Shown one piece after another: positions 1-9,749 of a stretch of 10,853 nucleotides of DNA; the first letter of the stretch is position 1, and each line of letters starts with the position of its first letter. The stretch covers positions 1 to 10,853 of the forward strand of contig PKXB01000129.1 in NCBI GenBank assembly GCA_003133345.1, given 5' to 3'. Source of the stretch: Hyphomicrobiales bacterium. Lineage in GTDB: Bacteria > Pseudomonadota > Alphaproteobacteria > Rhizobiales > Xanthobacteraceae. A program made the translations under genes and the position numbers. The notes under the pieces were generated by a model that had not been told where the DNA came from, did not search any database, and was given only the letters and a program-made list of their open reading frames with translations.

Positions 1-625
1 ATGACCAGAGGCCGTGGCCGAGCGCGCCCGCCATCGACACGCGTTCGCCCGCGAGTTTCGGCGCGCCGAGCGTGGAATAGCGGTTCATCTTCTTGATGAC
101 CTCTTCCAGATTACGGAAGGGGAATTGCCAGATTTCGTTGGTCAGCGTGCCGGCCGGCTTGCCGTTGAGGATTTCATAGCCCTCGTGCACCGGCTCGAGC
201 GTGTAGCGCATGCTGCCCTTTCGGAAGAGCTGCGGCTGGCGGAAGTTCGGATACCAGCCGGAGCCGCGGATCCAGCGGCCCATCATGTAGCTGCGGCGCG
301 GCACCCGGTAGACGTCGTGCGGGGCCGGGCCGGCGAGAACGCCAAGGATTTCGTCGCGCACCGCTTGCGTGCAGCGCTCGTCGGCGTCCAGGCTGAAGAT
401 CCAGTCGTATTTGCAGGCCTCGATGGCACGGTTGCGCAATTCGCCGAAGCCGTTGAACGGCACTTCCACCGCGCGCGCGCCGAGCGAGGTGGCGATTGCG
501 GCGGTGCGGTCGACGCTGAACGAGTCGATCACCACCACCTCGTCGGCCCACAGCACGCTGGAAACGGCGGCGGCGATTTTTTCCGCCTCGTTGTAGGTCA
601 GGATATAGGCTGATATCTTCTGCAT
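1..625 (-). CDS. Family-2 glycosyltransferase, WaaE/KdtX-like (partial, C-terminus off window)
   Basis: Reading the minus strand from the ATG at 625-623 gives at least 208 codons with no stop before the window edge, so the C-terminus is missing. The N-terminus (MQKISAYILTYNEAEKI) is the GT-A nucleotide-binding strand. It is followed by VVVIDSFSVDRT (about 31-41), a GFGELRNRA segment (59-67) and the metal-binding SLDADE motif (78-83). Further on are PNFRQPQLFRK (126-136) and EPVHE (144-148). This order matches the family-2 branch that includes LPS-core beta-1,4-glucosyltransferases (WaaE/KdtX type), which act on the cytoplasmic face of the inner membrane. Known family: transfer of a hexose to inner-core LPS. 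The exact donor and acceptor here are inferred and unproven. It is transcribed divergently from the GT2 gene at 756, with 130 bp between. No strong ribosome site is visible upstream of the start. Confidence 0.88.
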   Translation of the reverse strand, partial: MQKISAYILTYNEAEKIAAAVSSVLWADEVVVIDSFSVDRTAAIATSLGARAVEVPFNGFGELRNRAIEACKYDWIFSLDADERCTQAVRDEILGVLAGPAPHDVYRVPRRSYMMGRWIRGSGWYPNFRQPQLFRKGSMRYTLEPVHEGYEILNGKPAGTLTNEIWQFPFRNLEEVIKKMNRYSTLGAPKLAGERVSMAGALGHGLWS

Positions 626-751
626 GGTCGGATGGCCGCCGGTTGAGGCTTTAATCGGCACCCAAGTTAACATTGCGGGACGCGCCCGCCCTAGGGATTT
701 GTCGGCGCGGACGACTTCGGCTAAGCCTCAAGCCGATGCGCGGCTTTTTCC

Positions 752-755
752 GAGG
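752..755 (+). promoter_or_regulatory. Possible ribosome binding site (GAGG) bearing on the start of the GT2 gene
   Basis: GAGG lies directly against ATG 756 but 6 nt before GTG 762, both in the same frame. Spacing favours the GTG and codon type favours the ATG. The two starts differ by two residues only. Confidence 0.35.
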
Positions 756-1586
756 ATGCCCGTGGCCGAGCTGATTTCCGTCATCGTCACCACCTATAAC
801 CGCGAGGATGCGCTCGGAGCGGTGTTGCGCTCGCTTGCGCGCCAGACCGACCGGGATTTCGAGGTGCTGGTGGCCGATGACGGCTCGGCCGCGGCCACCG
901 GCCAACTGGTCGAGGCATGGAAGGCCAAGCTCGGCCATCGCCTCGAGCACGTCTGGCACGAAGACCGCGGATTTCGTGCCGCCGAAATTCGCAACCGTGC
1001 GATCCTGGCCGCGCGCGGCGCCTACTGCATATTCCTCGACGGCGACTGCATCGTGCGCCCGGATTTTGTGGGGGTTCATCGCCGCCTGGCCGAGCCGGGA
1101 TGGTTCGTCACCGGCAATCGCATCCTGTTGTCGGACGCGCTGACCGCCAAAGTGTTGAGCGAGAAGCTGTCGCCGGAAGCCTGGAGCATAACCCGCTGGA
1201 TCGCCGAGCGGCTGCGCGGGGGCGTCAATCGTCTGTCGGCGCTGCTGTGCCTGCCGATCGGTTCGATGCGCCGCTTACGCCAGCGTGCCTGGCGCGGCGC
1301 GCGGTCTTGCAATCTGGCTATTTGGCGATCCGATCTCGATCGCGTCGACGGATTCGACGCCGACTTTAGCGGCTGGGGCAAGGAGGATTCCGACATCATC
1401 GTGCGGCTGCTGCATGCCGGCGTGCGCCGCAAGGATGGCACCTTTGCGACCGGCGTCATCCATCTCTGGCATGCCGAATTCGATCGTTCGTCGCTACCCG
1501 AGAATGAACGCAAGCTCTCCGAAATCATCGCCAGCGACCGGGTCCGCGCGCAACGCGGCCTGTCTTCACTGCGGGCTTGCCAATGA
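756..1586 (+). CDS. Family-2 glycosyltransferase with C-terminal galactosyltransferase-type motif
   Basis: The product is 276 aa from ATG 756. The GT-A domain opens with ISVIVTTYNR (7-16), then DDGS (41-44) and the DxD metal site FLDGDC (93-98). The C-terminal part carries GFDADFSGWGKEDSDI (199-214), the GWGxED element of the GT2/GT7 fusion type seen in chondroitin-polymerase-like and galactosyltransferase enzymes, followed by HLWH (236-239). It should transfer a sugar from a nucleotide donor in the cytoplasm; the sugar is not predictable. The frame is open back to 624, but the 44-residue extension looks non-homologous. A GAGG at 752-755 abuts the ATG, whereas it sits 6 nt before an in-frame GTG at 762, so the start could be 762 (274 aa). 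The stop overlaps the ligase start by ATGA, making it first in a three-gene operon. Confidence 0.9.
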   Translation: MPVAELISVIVTTYNREDALGAVLRSLARQTDRDFEVLVADDGSAAATGQLVEAWKAKLGHRLEHVWHEDRGFRAAEIRNRAILAARGAYCIFLDGDCIVRPDFVGVHRRLAEPGWFVTGNRILLSDALTAKVLSEKLSPEAWSITRWIAERLRGGVNRLSALLCLPIGSMRRLRQRAWRGARSCNLAIWRSDLDRVDGFDADFSGWGKEDSDIIVRLLHAGVRRKDGTFATGVIHLWHAEFDRSSLPENERKLSEIIASDRVRAQRGLSSLRACQ

Positions 1587-2842
1587 CGACGCCCGCAAGG
1601 CCAGGGTTTTTCAACCGGGCGCTGCTGACGCGGGCGGCGGACGCGCTTGCCGTCGCGGTCGCGATATCGCTGCCGTGGTCGACCTCGGCCACCAGCATAT
1701 TGGTCATCGTTTGGCTGGCTGTGCTGCTCCCCACGCTCCGCTTGGCCGAGCTTCGCCGCGAACTCACGACCGCGGCCGGCGGCCTGCCGGTCCTGCTCCT
1801 GCTGTTCGGCATTGCCGGGATGCTGTGGGCCGATGTCGCACTGATCGAGCGCTGGAAGGGACTCGACTCGTTCTTCAAGCTGCTGTTCATTCCGCTGCTG
1901 TTCATCCAATACCGCCGTTCGGACCGCGGCTTGTGGGTCTTTGGCGGTTATCTTGCTGCCTGTATGGCGCTGTTGGTGGCCTCGGCGTTCCTGAGTATCA
2001 CCGCCGGCCCATGGTGGCCGAACCATATTTATGGCGTGCCAGTGAAGAACGAGGCCACCCAAAGCGGCGAATTCGTCACCTGTATCTTTGGTTTGTTGTT
2101 TTTGGCGATGGAGTTTTATGAGCGTCGTCGGCATGTGTTGATGATCGGCGCGCTGGCGGCGGCGCTCGCCATGGCCGCCAATATATTTTATGTGGCCACA
2201 GGGCGCACAGCGCTGGTTATTATTTTCGCGTTGCTCTTGCTGTTCGCCGCCAAGAAACTTCGTGCCAGAGGCATCGTTGTTTTGTCTGCGGGCACAATTC
2301 TGATTGGCGCCATCGGCTGGATGTCTTCACCTTATTTGCGCGGTCGCATTGTGCAAATCTGGACCGATTTTCAGAGTTATGAGGCGAGCGACGCGCGAAA
2401 CTCGTCAGGCGAGCGCGTCGAATTCGCGAAAAAATCAATCGCGTTCATCCGCGAGGCGCCGATCATCGGACACGGTACCGGCTCGATGCCCGCGTTGTTT
2501 ACAAAGTCTGCGATCGGGCAGACCGGCGCCGCCGCCGCGGCGGCGACGACCAATCCGCACAATCAGACATTCGCCGTGGCCATCCAACTCGGGCTCATCG
2601 GCGCCGCCGTGCTATGGGCGATGTGGATCGCGCATCTGCTGCTGTTTCGCGGCCCTGGTCTGGTGGAATGGATCGGACTCGTGATCGTCGTGCAGAACAT
2701 CGTCGGCTCGCTGTTCAACTCGCATCTGTTCGATTTCACGCAGGGCTGGGTCTACGTTCTCGGCGTCGGCGTTGCCGGCGGCATGGTGCTCAAACGCCAG
2801 TCGCCGAAAGCGGCCGCCGGCAGCGCCGGACCTGCGCCATGA
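1583..2842 (+). CDS. O-antigen ligase family membrane protein (WaaL / Wzy_C)
   Basis: The product is 419 aa from ATG 1583, which overlaps the upstream stop as ATGA; a TTG six bases upstream is a poorer start. Hydrophobic segments alternate with short charged loops along most of the length (about 10-12 membrane spans by eye). There is a large loop from about 249 to 330. Family landmarks are ATGRTAL (205-211), SSGERVEF (274-281), the GHGTGS turn (296-301), NPHNQTF with the putative catalytic His326, and SHLFDFTQG near the C-terminus (380-388). Family role: transfer of undecaprenyl-diphosphate-linked glycan to lipid A-core on the periplasmic side. Wzy polymerases share this fold, so polymerase activity cannot be excluded. 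Ligase is favoured by its coupling to LPS-core-type GT9 and GT2 genes. Codons around 2080-2420 are more AT-rich than neighbouring genes (about 53% GC in 2161-2340). A six-alanine run precedes the catalytic loop. Confidence 0.85.
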   Translation: MTTPARPGFFNRALLTRAADALAVAVAISLPWSTSATSILVIVWLAVLLPTLRLAELRRELTTAAGGLPVLLLLFGIAGMLWADVALIERWKGLDSFFKLLFIPLLFIQYRRSDRGLWVFGGYLAACMALLVASAFLSITAGPWWPNHIYGVPVKNEATQSGEFVTCIFGLLFLAMEFYERRRHVLMIGALAAALAMAANIFYVATGRTALVIIFALLLLFAAKKLRARGIVVLSAGTILIGAIGWMSSPYLRGRIVQIWTDFQSYEASDARNSSGERVEFAKKSIAFIREAPIIGHGTGSMPALFTKSAIGQTGAAAAAATTNPHNQTFAVAIQLGLIGAAVLWAMWIAHLLLFRGPGLVEWIGLVIVVQNIVGSLFNSHLFDFTQGWVYVLGVGVAGGMVLKRQSPKAAAGSAGPAP

Positions 2843-3909
2843 ACCGGATCGATCTTCCGTCGCATCCGCGCATCCTGGTGGTCGCGCTGCGCCGGCTCGG
2901 CGACGTGCTGCTGACCACGCCGCTGATACGCAGCCTGCGGCACGCCTGGCCGGATGCCACCATCGAAACGTTGGCGTTCGCCGACACAGCCGGCATTCTC
3001 AAAGGCAATCCCGATCTCAACGGCGTCGTCGTCATGCCGCCGCGGCCGACCATGGGGCAGGGCCTGGCGCTCGCCGCGCGGCTTTGGCGACGGTACGATC
3101 TTGCGATCTCGACCCAATGCGGCGATCGGCCGACTTTCTTTGCTTCAATTGCCGGTCGCGTGCGGGTCGGCCCGTTCGAGCCGAATTTCAGCGGCCGTCT
3201 GAAGCACCTCGTCTTTCATCGCAGTACGCCCTACGAGCCGGGCGTGCATCGCGTGGAAGAGATATTGCGGTTCGCCGATCTGCTCGGCATCGCGCGCGTG
3301 CCGGACCTGGTCGCTCCGCACAGTGCCGATGCGAGCGGTATGACCGCTGGCCCTTATGCGGTCATCCATGCCGCGCCGATGTTCCGCTACAAGCAATGGA
3401 CCAAACAGGGCTGGCGCGAACTGGCGGCGGCGCTGGCGGCGCGCGGCCTCATGGTGATCGCGACCGGCAGTCCGGGCGAGGCGGAGCGCCGCTATCTCGA
3501 CGAGCTATGGGGTGCCGCGTCGGTGCCGGTACGCCGCGTCGATGGCCAGCTTGAATGGCCGCAACTCGCCGGGTTGCTGTCGAAGGCGCGCGTCTATATC
3601 GGCCCTGACACGTCGGTCACCCATCTTGCCGCCGCTTCCGGTTGTCCGACCGTCGCGCTTTTTGGGCCAACCGATCCGCGGCTTTGGGGCCCGTGGCCGG
3701 TTGGCGGCTTGGATACGATCTGGGCGGCAACGGGAACCATTCAGCGCCACGGCAATGTCTGGCTGGTGCAGAATGCGTTGCCGTGCACGCCGTGTCAGCT
3801 TGAAGGCTGCGAGCGGCGGCTCGACAGCTACAGCCAATGCCTCGATGAACTGTCGCCGGGGCAGGTGATTGCCGCCGCCGATCAGGCCTTGGCGGCCGCA
3901 AAACGGTAA
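2839..3909 (+). CDS. Family-9 glycosyltransferase (heptosyltransferase-like)
   Basis: The product is 356 aa from ATG 2839, which overlaps the ligase stop by ATGA; the frame is open further upstream but inside the ligase gene. The N-terminal Rossmann half has ILVVALRRLGDVLLTTPLI (12-30), the GT9 signature. The C-terminal half has YIGPDTSVTHLAAA (253-266) and LFGPTDPRLWGPW (274-286), which form the ADP-sugar binding region in WaaC/WaaF relatives. A four-cysteine tail (C316, C319, C324, C334) is common in this family. Known members add L,D-heptose from ADP-heptose to inner-core LPS at the cytoplasmic membrane. The actual sugar here is uncertain, because cores of several rhizobia and Brucella lack heptose. 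The last 28 bases overlap the 3' end of the convergent gene on the minus strand. Confidence 0.9.
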   Translation: MNRIDLPSHPRILVVALRRLGDVLLTTPLIRSLRHAWPDATIETLAFADTAGILKGNPDLNGVVVMPPRPTMGQGLALAARLWRRYDLAISTQCGDRPTFFASIAGRVRVGPFEPNFSGRLKHLVFHRSTPYEPGVHRVEEILRFADLLGIARVPDLVAPHSADASGMTAGPYAVIHAAPMFRYKQWTKQGWRELAAALAARGLMVIATGSPGEAERRYLDELWGAASVPVRRVDGQLEWPQLAGLLSKARVYIGPDTSVTHLAAASGCPTVALFGPTDPRLWGPWPVGGLDTIWAATGTIQRHGNVWLVQNALPCTPCQLEGCERRLDSYSQCLDELSPGQVIAAADQALAAAKR

Positions 3910-4892
3910 AGCAGCAAGGCAACCAGAACGCCGCCGGCGATCAGCGCGGCAGCGTGCAGAAGATATGACGTTGTCAGCAAGGTCGTAACGGCGAGCCCGA
4001 TCAACGCGATATTCAGCAGAAAAACGCGGCCAACGACCTGATAGATGCTGAAACCGCCGTCCATCGCTCGCTGATAGAAATGACTTCGATGCGCCTGCAA
4101 GATCGGCTCGCCGTTCGCCAGCCGGCGCAGCAGCGTGATGGTCGCATCGGCGAGATAATAGAGCGGCAGCAGCAGCGCGGCCGCGAAATGCCCGGTTCCG
4201 GCAAGCACAACAAGCAGCCAGCCGAGCAACAGGCCGATCGGCAGGCTGCCCACATCGCCGAGAAACAGACGCGCGACTGGACGATTGCAGGGCGCAAAGC
4301 CGATCACTGCGCCGCATAGCGCGAGCGCCACGATCGTGGCGTCGCGCGAAAGCGCAGCCATGAGGCCAAAAAGGACAAGGCCGGAGGTGAGCGGCGCCAC
4401 CTCGGCGACCGTCATCCAGTCGATGCCGTCCATGAAATTCACAAGATTGACGAACCAGAGGATGGCGAGACCCAGGAGCGCGCGTTCAAGCCAATAGGGA
4501 AGCAACGGCACGACGCGCAGATCGACTGGCAGCGCGGCTAAGACAATCGCAACCCCCGCCACTTGCAGAATCAGCCGCGGCATCACTGCGATCGGACGAA
4601 TGTCATCGATTGCACCCACTAGGGCGATGAAAACCGTGGCTGCCAAAACGAGCCAAAGGGCCTGTCCGCCGAGGCCGGGCACGCCAAACAGAACACATGC
4701 GACGACGACACCGACCGTTGCCGCGGTCACCGCAATTCCGCCGCCCTGCGGCGTCGGTGTTTTGTGCGACGAACGCACGTTGGGATGCGCGAGCGCATGG
4801 CGCTTGAGCAGCGGGTGCAACAGCCAGATCAAGACCACGCTGACCAGTGCGGAGGCCACGAACACGAGCGCAAGCTCGCCGATGGTCGTCAT
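3882..4892 (-). CDS. WbpL/WecA-type undecaprenyl-phosphate sugar-1-phosphate transferase
   Basis: The product is 336 aa from ATG 4892-4890 and is a polytopic membrane protein. The MraY/WecA family motifs are in order: PNVRSSHKTPTPQGGG (37-52), the Mg-binding IDDIRP (95-100), VNFMDGID (151-158), FLGDVGS (210-216) and the cytoplasmic HRSHFYQR (268-275). The PNxRSSH and HRSHxYQR versions resemble WbpL rather than MraY. Such enzymes move a HexNAc-type sugar-1-phosphate from UDP onto undecaprenyl phosphate and so start O-antigen chains. The UDP-sugar used (GlcNAc, QuiNAc, FucNAc) cannot be read from sequence. The start lies 1 bp after the dehydrogenase stop, so it is the last gene of a minus-strand trio and probably translationally coupled. 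It overlaps the GT9 gene tail-to-tail by 28 bp. Confidence 0.9.
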   Translation of the reverse strand: MTTIGELALVFVASALVSVVLIWLLHPLLKRHALAHPNVRSSHKTPTPQGGGIAVTAATVGVVVACVLFGVPGLGGQALWLVLAATVFIALVGAIDDIRPIAVMPRLILQVAGVAIVLAALPVDLRVVPLLPYWLERALLGLAILWFVNLVNFMDGIDWMTVAEVAPLTSGLVLFGLMAALSRDATIVALALCGAVIGFAPCNRPVARLFLGDVGSLPIGLLLGWLLVVLAGTGHFAAALLLPLYYLADATITLLRRLANGEPILQAHRSHFYQRAMDGGFSIYQVVGRVFLLNIALIGLAVTTLLTTSYLLHAAALIAGGVLVALLLYRFAAAKA

Positions 4893-4893
4893 G

Positions 4894-6174
<1,281 letters not shown>

Positions 6175-6181
6175 GGGGGGG

Positions 6182-6187
6182 TTCCTT
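6182..6187 (-). promoter_or_regulatory. Ribosome binding site of the dehydrogenase (AAGGAA with a C7 spacer)
   Basis: On the minus strand AAGGAA is followed by exactly seven C residues (6181-6175) and then the GTG start at 6174. This fixes the start 71 codons inside the longest open frame. The spacer being a pure homopolymer is unusual. Confidence 0.75.
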
Positions 6188-6205
6188 CGCTGGTTGGGTC
6201 CCTGT

Positions 6206-7372
6206 TTATCCGGGAGGTCCCGGTGGCTGCAATAGCTGGCCGGCGCCCGGACCCTGCGACAGCAGGCGCCGATAGAGCGCGACGACCTGCTGCCCGATGC
6301 GCATATGCGAGAACTCGTCTTCCACGATGCGGCGACCGGCTGCGCCAAAACGGCGGCGCAATTCGGCATCGCCGGCGAGCCGGTCAATGGCGTCGGCCAG
6401 CGCGGCGGCGTCGTTCGGGGGCACCAGCAAGGCGTTGACGTCGTTGCGCGCGATCTCGCGGCAGCCCGGAACGTCGGTGGCGACGATCGGCCGGGCGCAG
6501 GCGGCGGCTTCCAGCAGGCTCAGCGGCAAGCCCTCGCGCAACGACGGCAGCACCGCGATATGCGCCCGCGCCCAGAATGCGCCGATGTCGTCGACTTGGC
6601 CGAGCAAGGTCAGCCCCGGACGTCGCTTCCATTCGGCGATGGTTGCCTGCGGAATCGAGGCGGGGTTGGCAGGATCAGGCTCTCCGGCGATCAGGAGCGC
6701 GACCGCCCTGCCGCGGCGCGCAAGCAACGCATGGGCCTCGACCAACGTCGGCACGCCCTTGTCGGTGAGCAGCCGGCCGACGAAGCCAGCGACCACCGGC
6801 GGCGGCGGCTCCGGCAAGGGGGTGAGCGTATCAATGTCGACGCCAGATCCGGCGATGAGCGTGATCTTGTCGCCGCTTACGCCGAGCGACTGGATCGCGG
6901 CGCGGTCGTCCGGGTTCTGCACCAGGACGAAGGCGCGCGCGCGGCCGAACAGCTGGTGCAGCATCGGCTCGATCACTGCGCGGAGCAGCAAGGCTTTGGG
7001 CGTGCGCGTGGTGAAGGCATAGCCGAGACCCGCCATGGCATTGAGGCAGACGATCGGCAGCCTGAGCGCGGCCAGCGATCCGATAACGGCCGGCATCAGA
7101 GCGACGTGGTGGACAAGATCGGGCCGCACCCGCCGATATAAACGACGGACCTCGCGCACCGCCGATAGCAAGTGCCATGGATCGAGGCTGCCGCGACGCC
7201 AGCCGAGCGGATGCAGGATAAATCCCTCGCGCTCGATCGCGGCCGCGTGGCCGGCGATCCTGGTCGCGACATGGACCTCAAAGCCCGCGGCTCGCGCCGC
7301 CCGCGCCATCGGCAGGCGATGCGATACGAAATACCAGTCTTCGGAAACGAGATAGAGAATCTTCTGCGCCAT
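6206..7372 (-). CDS. Family-4 glycosyltransferase (CapM/PglA-like, GT-B)
   Basis: The product is 388 aa from ATG 7372, with no strong ribosome site. The N-terminal acceptor half begins KILYLVSEDWYFVSHRLP (4-21), a start typical of the CapM/PglA-like GT4 group, and includes NAMAGLGYAF (111-120). The C-terminal donor half has GFVGRLLTDKG (196-206, with Arg200 and Lys205 as likely phosphate contacts) and LPSLREGLPLSLLEAAA (275-291), whose E280 and E288 form the EX7E motif. The family transfers GalNAc, GlcNAc or related sugars from UDP donors with retention, usually onto a lipid-linked acceptor. It is first in the trio with the dehydrogenase and the WbpL-like transferase, so it probably adds the second sugar of that repeat unit (inference). 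The proline-rich tail (QLLQPPGPPG) looks like disordered extension. Confidence 0.9.
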   Translation of the reverse strand: MAQKILYLVSEDWYFVSHRLPMARAARAAGFEVHVATRIAGHAAAIEREGFILHPLGWRRGSLDPWHLLSAVREVRRLYRRVRPDLVHHVALMPAVIGSLAALRLPIVCLNAMAGLGYAFTTRTPKALLLRAVIEPMLHQLFGRARAFVLVQNPDDRAAIQSLGVSGDKITLIAGSGVDIDTLTPLPEPPPPVVAGFVGRLLTDKGVPTLVEAHALLARRGRAVALLIAGEPDPANPASIPQATIAEWKRRPGLTLLGQVDDIGAFWARAHIAVLPSLREGLPLSLLEAAACARPIVATDVPGCREIARNDVNALLVPPNDAAALADAIDRLAGDAELRRRFGAAGRRIVEDEFSHMRIGQQVVALYRRLLSQGPGAGQLLQPPGPPG

Positions 7373-7607
7373 CAGATGGACAGCCTATGCCGCCGCGATA
7401 AAACTATTTCAATGCGCGAGACAAAAGGGCAGGCGCTTCCCAGCACTCGCGGCGGGGTCAGGATTGTGCCAGGTTGCGAGGTTCCCATTTGATCCCGACC
7501 CGTCATTCCGGATATTCATTACCTGCACAAGCGCTTTGCAACAATCTTGCTGTTATCGGCGTGAAATCCGGGCTCGGCGGTAGGCAAAAGCCAGAAGGCA
7601 TCGTTCC
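7373..7607. promoter_or_regulatory. Divergent intergenic region between the GT4 trio and the epimerase
   Basis: This 235 bp stretch is the longest gene-free part of the window and separates two divergent starts, so it should hold both promoters. I see AT-richer patches near 7400-7420 and 7515-7560 but no -35/-10 pair good enough to name. I see no ORF with family features, no riboswitch-like structure and no terminator. Confidence 0.45.
7593..7598 (+). promoter_or_regulatory. Ribosome binding site of the epimerase (AGAAGG)
   Basis: AGAAGG ends 9 nt before GTG 7608. Together with the immediate TGAAGFIG Rossmann motif, this supports a GTG start. Confidence 0.7.
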
Positions 7608-8614
<1,007 letters not shown>

Positions 8615-8627
<13 letters not shown>

Positions 8628-9580
8628 TCGATGGGAGCGCGATGGCGTTTACCACGATCAAGAATCCAAACGACGCCACCCACGAGGCCGGCGGCGAACA
8701 TGGCGATCCCGAGCAGCACTGACACAATGAGGCCGTCGCTCTCGGGCAGTCCGGCATAGCCGAATGCGATAACCATCGCGGTTTCGCGCGTACCCCAGCC
8801 GGCGATCGACACCGGGATCGTTGCGACCAGCAAGACCGGAAGGACGAGCAGCAGGGCCTCGCTCCATTCGAGCGGCGCCGCCACTGATTTAGCCAGGCAC
8901 CACGCCGCACTGACCGACATGGAATGGATGAGCAGCGAATAGGAGATGATCGGCACGCCGCTTGATGCCGCGCCGAAAACGCGGCGCGCCATCAAGGCGG
9001 CCGCTACGAGCTGGCGCGTCAGCCACCAGTGACCGAGCCACCGCCAGCGGACAAATCCCAGCGTCAAAAACACCAAACAGGCGCCGATGCTGCCGAAACC
9101 GACGACCAGCAAGGCAATGCGGCCGGTGATGTCGCCAATAAGCGCAAATGACCACGGCAGGCACAAAATGACCAGGAGCGCCAGGACCAGCACGCCGGTC
9201 AGGCGATCGATGAGGACCGAATAGGTTGCGGCTCGCCAGCCGCCATGGTCGCGCCCGAGCAGCCATATGCGGACCGCGTCGCCACCGACGGTCGACGGCA
9301 GTGTCTGATTGAAAAACGTCGCGATGAAAGTGTAGCGGAACGCGCGCGGTATCGTGAAAGGCGGGGCATCCGGCGTGTCGCAATGCAGAACAATTCTCTG
9401 CCACCGCAGAGCGCCCAAGATCGTCTGCGCGATGAAAATCAATACGGCCGCCGCCAGCCACATATAGTCAATGCGATCGAGCCGCTCACCGATAAGATTG
9501 AAATTCACCCGGCTGAACGCAAAATACAGCAGAACGCCCGAAACGGCCGCCTTCAGAACAAAAGCAAGTAGCTGGCGCAT
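8615..9580 (-). CDS. UPF0104 / LPG-synthase-TM domain membrane protein (flippase-like)
   Basis: The product is 321 aa from ATG 9580. The frame opens 35 residues earlier, but the extension is not hydrophobic or family-like. It has about 7-8 hydrophobic segments by eye. The family landmarks are NQTLPSTVGGDAVR (91-104), LIDRLTG (123-129) and PVSIAGWGTRE (256-266), which characterise the Pfam LPG_synthase_TM/UPF0104 group (YbhN, AglD-like, and the membrane half of MprF). The lysyl-transferase domain of MprF is absent, so it is not an aminoacyl-phospholipid synthase. Members next to glycosyltransferases are often proposed to handle or flip lipid-linked sugars; that role is inference. It converges on the epimerase with a 13 bp overlap and diverges from the transaldolase gene. 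Confidence 0.85.
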
Positions 9581-9620
9581 CGATCGGGAATCCCGCAGAA
9601 ACCAATGAGCGTTTGTGGCG

Positions 9621-9643
9621 TTTGCCTTACTGGCGTAAGCAAA
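9621..9643. repeat. Imperfect inverted repeat in the divergent promoter region
   Basis: TTTGcCTTAC, TGGC, GTAAGCAAA: arms of 9 bp with one bulged C around a 4-nt centre. It lies between two divergent genes and just downstream of a candidate minus-strand -10 box. It could be a repressor site or an RNA hairpin in the leader of the flippase-like gene. Confidence 0.45.
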
Positions 9644-9670
9644 TAGTAGGCACGACGGAGAAGTGGACAA
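9643..9670 (-). promoter_or_regulatory. Candidate sigma-70-like promoter of the flippase-like gene
   Basis: On the minus strand TTGTCC (9670-9665) and TACTAT (9648-9643) are separated by 16 nt. Each matches the consensus at 4 of 6 positions. The match is weak; position upstream of the start at 9580 is the main support. Confidence 0.25.
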
Positions 9671-9695
9671 TTTGATGGTTTGCAATGCTCATAGC

Positions 9696-9725
9696 TTGAT
9701 TGTGCTGCGATGAGAATGGGATAAA
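9696..9725 (+). promoter_or_regulatory. Candidate sigma-70-like promoter of the transaldolase gene
   Basis: TTGATT (9696-9701) and GATAAA (9720-9725) are 18 nt apart. Transcription would start near 9732, leaving a very short leader before ATG 9750. It is a weak match in an AT-richer patch. Confidence 0.25.
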
Positions 9726-9739
9726 TAGGAATTCGAAAA

Positions 9740-9744
9740 GGTGA
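9740..9744 (+). promoter_or_regulatory. Ribosome binding site of the transaldolase (GGTGA)
   Basis: AAAAGGTGA, with GGTGA at 9740-9744, ends 5 nt before ATG 9750. The in-frame GTG at 9741 lies inside this site, so ATG 9750 is the preferred start. Confidence 0.65.
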
Positions 9745-9749
9745 CAGGC

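Noticed and set aside
643..731. Inverted repeat TTGAGGCTT (643-651) and AAGCCTCAA (723-731) in the divergent region
   Set aside because: Perfect 9-bp arms but about 70 bp apart, and no flanking promoter elements could be assigned; could be chance, so not listed as a feature.
624..755. N-terminal extension of the GT2 gene from ATG 624
   Set aside because: The 44 extra residues look unrelated to GT2 proteins, and the ATG overlaps the start codon of the divergent gene.
1076..2134. 352-codon minus-strand open frame
   Set aside because: Antisense to the GT2 and ligase genes; Arg/Gln-rich with no domain landmarks, so a shadow.
3505..4317. 270-codon minus-strand open frame
   Set aside because: Overlaps both the GT9 gene and the WbpL-like gene, whose motifs are intact in other frames.
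6210..6223. CCGGGA/TCCCGG dyad at the end of the GT4 gene, as a terminator
   Set aside because: The stem is only 5-6 bp and no U-tract follows. It lies inside the operon, so termination is unlikely.
6305..7141. 278-codon plus-strand open frame
   Set aside because: Shadow of the GT4 gene; no motif and no ribosome site.
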